Below are positions 42,904-48,374 of a DNA stretch of 48,374 bases, in pieces (within the stretch, counting starts at the first letter, position 1; every line of letters starts with the position of its first letter). A program made the translations under genes and the position numbers. The DNA comes from Treponema sp. (GTDB taxonomy: Bacteria; Spirochaetota; Spirochaetia; Treponematales; Breznakiellaceae): NCBI GenBank assembly GCA_009777995.1, contig WRKT01000018.1:1-48374 (forward strand). Reading direction: 5' to 3'. Below the pieces are notes generated by a model. It ran no database searches. It worked only from the letters and a program-made list of their open reading frames with translations, and was not told the origin of the DNA.

Positions 42904-43096
42904 AGGCTCTTCCGGCCCGGGTGTTTAACGCTTCGTTATTCTATCATACAATTTGCTGCAAATATATGGATAATTCCTCAAAAGTACTATTCACATTTTA
43001 AGTAGAATATGATAATTTATACGAGAATAACGAAAAAATACTCTAGGATTTAAAGCATAATTCATGCCGGTGCCGTATAAGGGGAGGGAGATTTTT
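42904..43096 (+). promoter_or_regulatory. recA upstream region with an 11-bp inverted repeat
   Basis: This 193-bp gap holds no further gene I can support. TTCGTTATTCT (42932-42942) and its exact reverse complement AGAATAACGAA (43024-43034) bracket the middle. A weak promoter (TTCACA, 15 bases, GATAAT) lies just before the second arm. I found neither the E. coli CTGT-N8-ACAG nor the Gram-positive GAAC-N4-GTTC LexA box. A strong ribosome site for recA is at the end. Confidence 0.35.
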
Positions 43097-44299
43097 ATGG
43101 CAAAGAATACGGAAGAGAAAGCGAAGGTTAATCCTTTAACTTCAGCAGAAGAGAAAGAAAAGGCTCTGGAAGCGGCAAGGCTCCAAATCGAGAAACAGTA
43201 TGGTCAAGGTTCTCTGATTAAACTCGGGGCAGGGACGGTTGCAGGGATCGAAGTCGTTCCTTCGGGATCCATCCTGCTAGATGAGGCCCTGGGTATAGGC
43301 GGCTATCCGCGGGGCAGAATCATTGAGATATTTGGCCCTGAATCCTCGGGGAAAACCACTCTGGCCCTTCATGCAGTTGCTGAAGCGCAGAAACTTGGCG
43401 GGATTGCTGCCTTTGTTGACGCGGAGCATGCCCTTGACCCCATATATGCAAAGAATCTCGGGGTAAACATCGAGGATCTTTGGGTATCCCAGCCTGATTC
43501 CGGTGAGCAGGCCCTTGAAATCGCAGAAAGCCTTGTACGCTCGGGCGCAGTAGACGTAATAGTCGTTGACTCCGTTGCGGCACTTACCCCCCAGTCGGAA
43601 ATTGACGGTGACATGGGTGACGCGCAGATGGGCCTCCAGGCCCGCCTAATGAGCCAGGCAATGCGCAAACTTACTGCAATTATTGGCAAATCGAGGGCCA
43701 TCATCATCTTTATTAATCAGGTTCGCATGAAAATCGGCATAATGTTCGGGAATCCTGAAACAACAACCGGTGGGAATGCTCTCAAGTTCTATTCATCCGT
43801 GCGCCTTGATGTTCGGAAAATCGAAACGATAGAAGCGGGGAAGGATACCGATGCAATCGGAAACAGGGTTAAGGTAAAGGTCGTAAAGAATAAGGTCGCG
43901 CCTCCTTTCAGGAAGGCTGAGCTTGATATTATCTTCGGTAAGGGTATCTCTGCCGCAGGAAGCCTTCTTGACGGAGCAGTAAAGCATAATATTATTGATA
44001 AGAGGGGTGCCTGGTATTCCTACGGTGAAGAAAAAGTAGGGCAGGGCAGGGACAGTGCAAGGGACTATCTTGTGCAGAATGCTGATTTTGCCTTAGAAAT
44101 CGAGCAGAAGCTGCGGAAGATCATGTTCCCGGGCAGGGAGTTCCCGAACCAAGGCTCAGGAAAGAGCGGAGCAGGGCAAAAGTCCCCTCCAAAAGAATTT
44201 CCAAAGGAAACTGCAAAGGAGCTATCCAAGGATGCTTCCAAAACCGCTTCCAAAGAAGAGCAGGAAATTTTCGCAGTTGAAACAGAAAGCGGTAAATAA
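43097..44299 (+). CDS. recA: Recombinase RecA
   Basis: A DNA strand-exchange ATPase central to recombination and the DNA-damage response. It is 400 residues from the ATG at 43097, which has GGGAGGGAG upstream; the longer frame from 43064 is not needed. Walker [10 protein letters not shown] is at about 70-78, followed by [25 protein letters not shown], the L2 region [19 protein letters not shown] and [11 protein letters not shown]. The C-terminus is longer than E. coli RecA by about 45 residues and is rich in Lys, Ser and Glu. Its operon partner is a GH127 gene starting nine bases downstream. Confidence 0.98.
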   Translation: MAKNTEEKAKVNPLTSAEEKEKALEAARLQIEKQYGQGSLIKLGAGTVAGIEVVPSGSILLDEALGIGGYPRGRIIEIFGPESSGKTTLALHAVAEAQKLGGIAAFVDAEHALDPIYAKNLGVNIEDLWVSQPDSGEQALEIAESLVRSGAVDVIVVDSVAALTPQSEIDGDMGDAQMGLQARLMSQAMRKLTAIIGKSRAIIIFINQVRMKIGIMFGNPETTTGGNALKFYSSVRLDVRKIETIEAGKDTDAIGNRVKVKVVKNKVAPPFRKAELDIIFGKGISAAGSLLDGAVKHNIIDKRGAWYSYGEEKVGQGRDSARDYLVQNADFALEIEQKLRKIMFPGREFPNQGSGKSGAGQKSPPKEFPKETAKELSKDASKTASKEEQEIFAVETESGK

Positions 44300-44308
44300 T
44301 TAGCCGCA

Positions 44309-46258
44309 ATGCTTTCTTCCTTACCTTTAAAAAGCATTAAGATCATCGACGGGTTTTGGCAGGAGCGCATCCGCATAGCAAGAGAAGTTTCAATCGATTA
44401 TATGTGGAAGGCATTAAACGATGAAATCCCTGACATTCCGCCAAGCGGCTGCATACGCAATTTTAGGATTGCCTGCGGAATGGAAGAAGGCGAGTTTACC
44501 GGCTATCAATTCCAGGACTCTGACCTTTATAAATGGCTAGAGGCTGTTGCCTACTCTCTTGAATCCCACCCTGATAAAGAATTGGAAAATCGCGCAGATT
44601 CTGTTATCACCTTAATTGAAAAAGCTCAAAACGCTGACGGGTATATCAACACCTTCTATAAAGTGAAGAAAGGCATGGAAAATAGGTGGACCGATCTCTG
44701 CCATGCCCATGAAATGTACTGTGTCGGCCATCTTATTGAAGCTGCAGTCGCATATTTTACTGCAACAGGTAAAGACAGTTTATTGAATGTTGCAAAAAAG
44801 GCAGCAGATCATATTGATAATTTATTTGGCCCTGAGACCGGGAAAAAACGGGGTTACCCGGGGCATCAGGAAATCGAACTCGCACTTGTAAAACTCTATA
44901 GGTTAACAGGAGAAAAGCGCTATCTGGATTTGGCACATTTTCTCCTTGATGAGCGCGGGAGGGAGCCAAACTATTTTGAGCAGGAAAGGCTCGCTCGCTC
45001 CGAAGAGGAAAGAAGACATACAAACTTTTATCGGAATCATGGGGTATTAAACTATTCCTATCAGCAGGCGCATGTGCCTGTTTACGAGCAAAGTGAGGCC
45101 GTAGGACATGCAGTACGTGCAGTTTACATGCTTACGGGAATGGCTGATGTCGGCGGGGAAATGTCTCCAATAATGCTGTCAGCTGCAAAAACCCTTTATA
45201 GAAATATCGTTGATACCCAAATGTATATCACGGGCGGCATCGGCTCGATGGGTGACGGTGAAGCCTTCACCTTTCCCTATGACATTCCTAACGACATAAT
45301 GTATACAGAGACCTGTGCTTCCATCGGTTTGATGATGGCTTCACTCCGTCTTCTTAATATCGAGCAAAGGGCCGAGTATGCAGATGTGATGGAAAAAGCG
45401 CTTTATAATAATGTCCTTGCAGGGGTTTCTTTGGCAGGGACTGAGTATTTTTATGTTAACCCGTTAGAAGTTTGGCCCGAGCGCAGTAAGCGTCGTCATG
45501 ACTATAAGTGGATTAAGCCGAAACGTCAGGGCTGGTACGGCTGTGCATGCTGTCCCCCGAATGTCCTTAGAACCCTGCTCGGCCTCGGGCAGTATATTTA
45601 TTCATATGATAAGGATGATAGTATTTATGTAAATCTCTTTATTGCTTCCACAGTGGAGTTTGAGATTGCAGGGCAAAACGTAAAGCTCACCCAAAACTGT
45701 GACTATCCCAATAGCGGTAAAATAGAATTTTTAATTTCAGTTTTAAAACCTATCGAATTCACTCTTTATATTCGCATCCCGGGCTTCTGTACGAATGTGA
45801 CTCTGCTTGTATGCGGAGAAAAATCGGATTTAAATAATTCAATCAAAAACGGATATGCCTGCATTAAGCGTGTCTTTAATGCAGGCGACACAATTAAATT
45901 AACTCTGCCAATGGAGGCTGAGTTTACTTACTGCGATGACCGGGTTCCGTATAACGCGGGCAAGGCAGCAATACAGAGGGGCCCCCTGATTTATTGCGCA
46001 GAGGAAGTTGATAATGGCGCTCAGTTATGGAATTTATCCCTTGATGAATCAGCGCCAATACAAGAAAATGCATCGATAGAATTGCCGAGTTCATCCATTG
46101 CTCTGACTGCCCGCGGGTACCGTTCAGCCTCTAGAGGAGAAACCCTTTATCCTCTAGTGAAACCTGAGAGTATAGAACAGACCATCACCTTAGTGCCATA
46201 CTTCATTTGGGGAAATAGGGGAGTGGGAGAAATGGCTGTTTGGCATAGGACTAACTAA
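44309..46258 (+). CDS. Glycoside hydrolase family 127, beta-L-arabinofuranosidase
   Basis: A 649-residue cytoplasmic hydrolase (no signal peptide) of family GH127 (DUF1680). The zinc/Cys active site is complete: Glu334 and Cys336 in TETCASIG, Cys414-Cys415 in GCACCPPN, equivalent by spacing to Glu338, Cys340, Cys417 and Cys418 of Bifidobacterium HypBA1. The alpha/alpha barrel occupies about 1-430 and beta domains follow. HypBA1 releases L-arabinose from plant hydroxyproline-linked arabino-oligosaccharides. Here the substrate must be imported first. There is no clear ribosome site; it probably depends on the recA transcript. It ends seven bases from the convergent M24 gene. Confidence 0.92.
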   Translation: MLSSLPLKSIKIIDGFWQERIRIAREVSIDYMWKALNDEIPDIPPSGCIRNFRIACGMEEGEFTGYQFQDSDLYKWLEAVAYSLESHPDKELENRADSVITLIEKAQNADGYINTFYKVKKGMENRWTDLCHAHEMYCVGHLIEAAVAYFTATGKDSLLNVAKKAADHIDNLFGPETGKKRGYPGHQEIELALVKLYRLTGEKRYLDLAHFLLDERGREPNYFEQERLARSEEERRHTNFYRNHGVLNYSYQQAHVPVYEQSEAVGHAVRAVYMLTGMADVGGEMSPIMLSAAKTLYRNIVDTQMYITGGIGSMGDGEAFTFPYDIPNDIMYTETCASIGLMMASLRLLNIEQRAEYADVMEKALYNNVLAGVSLAGTEYFYVNPLEVWPERSKRRHDYKWIKPKRQGWYGCACCPPNVLRTLLGLGQYIYSYDKDDSIYVNLFIASTVEFEIAGQNVKLTQNCDYPNSGKIEFLISVLKPIEFTLYIRIPGFCTNVTLLVCGEKSDLNNSIKNGYACIKRVFNAGDTIKLTLPMEAEFTYCDDRVPYNAGKAAIQRGPLIYCAEEVDNGAQLWNLSLDESAPIQENASIELPSSSIALTARGYRSASRGETLYPLVKPESIEQTITLVPYFIWGNRGVGEMAVWHRTN

Positions 46259-46265
46259 TCGAAGC

Positions 46266-47348
46266 CTAAACTATTTGAATCAGCTCCTTACCTGATTTAA
46301 ACAGAGAGACACAGCCGTCTTTACTTAAAATAACCGTATCCTCGATACGTACCCCGCCAAAGCCTTCGATGTAGATCCCGGGTTCTATCGTAAAGACCAT
46401 ATTTTCTTCTAAAATAAAGTCCTTACCGGACTTTGAAAGGAATACACCATCGTCAAAACCGTGACCAAGGCCGTGGTTAAAATACTCGCCATACCCTGCT
46501 TCATCGATTATATTACGCGCAATTTCATCCCCTGCCTTCCCTGTCATGCCTGCTTTGATTCCTTTTAGAGCGGCCTCTTGGGCACGTAGGACTGCATCAT
46601 AGATCTGCCTATGCTTCTCGCTCGCCTTCCCTATGACGACCGTGCGTGTAAAATCACTTGTATAGCCGTTAAGGACAAAGCCCATATCAACCGTGACAAA
46701 ATCCCCGTTTTCAAGACGCTTTTCCGATGGCCGCCCATGGGGCATACTTGAGCGAGCCCCCGATACGACTATCGGGAGGAAGGAAGTGGTATCAGCCCCT
46801 AGTTCCATCATGGAAATGAGTATTTTAGCCTCAACTTCTTTTTCGGTGACTCCCACTTTTATTACAGGAAGAACGCGCTTCCAGATTTCATCGGTAATAG
46901 TGCATACCTTCCGGTATTGAATGAGATCTTCTTGAGTTTTCTTCTGTTTGCATTTGTTTATAAGCTCAGTCCCGTAAACAAACTCTGTGTTTGGAAGTTT
47001 TGACTTTAGCCCTGCAAGCTCTTTTACGCTTAGGAAGTTTTCCTCGAAGGCCATCTTTTTATAGCCCTTATCGACAAAGAGTTGCCCAAGGCTCGCCATA
47101 TAGTCGCTTTCATATTTAACGATGGTAATGCTTTCCTTATCGTCAGCCTCCGCTACAGCATGCTCATAGTTCATCCTGCTTACAAAAAGCTTCACCCCCG
47201 TATTATCAACAAGTACCTGCCCATCCATTTTAGAGGAAATACCCCTATATCCCGTGAATAATTGCCTTGTAAAGGGTTTATTCGTTATAAAGGCATCAAT
47301 CCCGTTTTCATTCAGCAATTTGATGAAGTTTTTTACACTTTCTCTCAT
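46266..47348 (-). CDS. M24-family (Xaa-Pro aminopeptidase-like) protein
   Basis: A 360-residue pita-bread-fold metallopeptidase. The creatinase N-domain occupies about 1-125 and the catalytic domain 130-355. The five metal ligands look present: Asp in VTVDMGFVLNGYTSDFTR (two Asp), His in HGLGHGF, Glu in FTIEPGIYI, Glu in VRIEDTV. However, the second His-Glu that normally follows GHGxG is replaced: the segment reads GHGFDDGVFLSKSG with Phe-Leu instead of His-Glu. Activity may be altered. The ATG at 47348 has GGGGTGGTG upstream and is preferred over the extension to 47408, which would overlap the promoter. Confidence 0.88.
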   Translation of the reverse strand: MRESVKNFIKLLNENGIDAFITNKPFTRQLFTGYRGISSKMDGQVLVDNTGVKLFVSRMNYEHAVAEADDKESITIVKYESDYMASLGQLFVDKGYKKMAFEENFLSVKELAGLKSKLPNTEFVYGTELINKCKQKKTQEDLIQYRKVCTITDEIWKRVLPVIKVGVTEKEVEAKILISMMELGADTTSFLPIVVSGARSSMPHGRPSEKRLENGDFVTVDMGFVLNGYTSDFTRTVVIGKASEKHRQIYDAVLRAQEAALKGIKAGMTGKAGDEIARNIIDEAGYGEYFNHGLGHGFDDGVFLSKSGKDFILEENMVFTIEPGIYIEGFGGVRIEDTVILSKDGCVSLFKSGKELIQIV

Positions 47349-47370
47349 TTGTATACACCACCCCAGCATA

Positions 47371-47399
47371 AAAATAGCGCAAATTTTCAAAAAAGTCAA
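47371..47399 (-). promoter_or_regulatory. Probable promoter of the M24 peptidase gene
   Basis: The minus strand shows TTGACT (47399-47394), a 17-base spacer and TATTTT (47376-47371), about 25 bases before the ATG at 47348. The rest of the 137-bp gap up to the nitroreductase holds only that gene's AAGGAG ribosome site and AT-rich sequence without a clear -35. Confidence 0.6.
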
Positions 47400-47485
47400 G
47401 TAGACCATTGTAATAGAATGTGGGCCTTTCCTATGGCAGCATTATGGACAGAATGATATTATTATACCTGTAAGGAGAAAACACT

Positions 47486-48370
47486 ATGGAATGGAATTTT
47501 AACGATGGACTTAAGGCACTTACTCACATGAAAATGCGCTATTCTTGCAGATCCTTTGAGGATAAACCAATCCCCGAGGAGCTATTAAGAAATATCTTGG
47601 AAACGGGTTTGGCTGCAGCCAGCGGCGGTAATATTCAACCTGTTTCAATGGTTGTTATTTCTGACAAGGAAATTAACAATGAGATTTTCAACATGTACAG
47701 GCAGCCCTTTATCAAGATGGCAGCAATTAACATAGTCTTTCTATTGGACCTGCACAGGATGAGCATATTGGCTAAGCATGAAAAGGCCCCCTATACCTGT
47801 AATGACAGCTATATGCACTATCTGATTGGGATAGAAGATGTAATGTGTACAGCCCAGACCATAGAAACAGCGGTGCATCTGTGCGGCCTTGGTTCTTGTT
47901 ATGTGGGGTCAGTTAATCATGGGGCACCGAAATTGGTTGAATTACTTAACTTAAACGAAATGACCTTTCCTGTATTAATGTTGAGTATTGGTTATCCAAA
48001 AGATTCACCTACTATAGCACCAAAGTTGAAGTTTGACATGATGGTACACATGAATAAATACAGGAAGCAGAGTGATGAGGAGATACTTGAAGGCTACAAG
48101 GAAAAGTATGGAAGTACCGAAGTGCCTTTGCCGACAGAAGAGCCTATGAGAGGAGAAGCCCTCGAAAGATTTAAGAGAGCATTAAGAACCACCTATTCGG
48201 AAGAAGAAAGCGAAGCCATTATAAAAAAAGCAGACGAAAACGGTTTTATTAACCGTACCCAAAGGCAATTCGGACTGCATTATAATGCGCACGATATGCG
48301 CAAGGGCGGTGAAGAAATCATAAAGGACCTGGAAAACCAAAAGATCACGCCATTTTATAGGAAGAGCTAA
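47486..48370 (+). CDS. Nitroreductase-family flavoprotein
   Basis: A 294-residue protein. The N-terminal 200 residues form the FMN-binding nitroreductase fold: RYSCRSFEDKPIPEELL (about 18-34) with the FMN-phosphate Arg/Ser, AAASGGNIQP (about 53-62), and GLGSCYVGSV (about 138-147). It lacks cysteine clusters, so it is not a ferredoxin-linked fusion. About 90 extra residues at the C-terminus are charged and helical (RTTYSEEESEAIIKK) and atypical for the family, which is usually about 200 residues. Likely an NAD(P)H-dependent reductase of quinones, nitro compounds or flavin-like substrates. AAGGAG precedes the ATG. It ends four bases before the window edge. Confidence 0.9.
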   Translation: MEWNFNDGLKALTHMKMRYSCRSFEDKPIPEELLRNILETGLAAASGGNIQPVSMVVISDKEINNEIFNMYRQPFIKMAAINIVFLLDLHRMSILAKHEKAPYTCNDSYMHYLIGIEDVMCTAQTIETAVHLCGLGSCYVGSVNHGAPKLVELLNLNEMTFPVLMLSIGYPKDSPTIAPKLKFDMMVHMNKYRKQSDEEILEGYKEKYGSTEVPLPTEEPMRGEALERFKRALRTTYSEEESEAIIKKADENGFINRTQRQFGLHYNAHDMRKGGEEIIKDLENQKITPFYRKS

Positions 48371-48374
48371 AAAG

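Noticed and set aside
42904..42935. Intrinsic terminator after the 22-codon gene
   Set aside because: The GC-rich TCCGGCCCGGG run gives only a weak hairpin and no U-tract follows.
43064..43096. Longer RecA start
   Set aside because: The strong GGGAGGGAG ribosome site lies inside that extension and directs initiation at ATG 43097.
1..48374. tRNA, rRNA, tmRNA, riboswitch or prophage elements
   Set aside because: Looked for in the gaps between genes; none showed a recognisable cloverleaf, conserved aptamer or integrase. The largest gap is about 190 bp, so little room exists. A covariance-model scan would be decisive.

Overview
The window is a densely packed, moderately low-GC bacterial chromosome segment with 42 protein genes, one of them cut by the left edge, and one further candidate small gene of 22 codons. 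I see no rRNA, tRNA, CRISPR array, transposase or prophage gene. TonB/ExbB/ExbD with an outer-membrane receptor, together with lipoproteins, indicate a two-membrane organism. Two DUF115 'motility-associated factor' proteins, a strongly acidic repeat protein, a CHASE2 cyclase, PPi-linked enzymes and a compact HrpA helicase fit a spirochaete, most likely a Treponema relative. That assignment rests on remembered family distribution, not on a search.

Layout. 1-2744: the end of an unknown gene, then a membrane pyrophosphatase (hppA). 2731-7607 (minus): an acidic repeat protein followed by two tandem DUF115/Maf proteins. 7775-10082: a FtsB/DivIC-like protein, converging on an operon of a PEGA-SUMF1 membrane protein and smpB that starts at a consensus promoter. 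10147-12999: two type I signal peptidase genes and hemW. 12996-20372 (minus): ppdK, a Gfo/Idh oxidoreductase, a sugar isomerase-like protein and an HrpA-type helicase, joined by 1-10 base overlaps behind a consensus promoter. 20487-24259: an MFS transporter, an ABC permease plus ATPase with no binding protein, and a P1-family aminopeptidase.

24240-29801 (minus): a complete TonB uptake operon of receptor, lipoprotein, ExbB, two ExbD and TonB. Divergent from it, 29874-33625 holds a CHASE2 adenylate cyclase, an SH3 protein and an M48 lipoprotein protease. 33640-41710: a LysR regulator diverges from a five-gene peptide/opine-type ABC importer that ends in a fused nitrilase-glycerophosphodiesterase; this block looks like an acquired catabolic island. 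41833-48370: an RluA pseudouridine synthase, a 22-residue membrane peptide, recA, a GH127 arabinofuranosidase, an M24 peptidase and a nitroreductase.

The most interesting points are the nitrilase-GDPD fusion inside the importer operon, a second signal peptidase with Thr in place of the catalytic Ser, a HemW with CX4CX2C spacing, and a PPDK with a histone-like Lys/Ala/Pro tail. A 9-bp-period CTCTGTG repeat occurs both inside a gene and at an operon junction. A perfect promoter places its transcription start almost on the initiation codon. No intergenic gap exceeds about 200 bp, and six convergent gene pairs overlap or nearly touch at their 3' ends.
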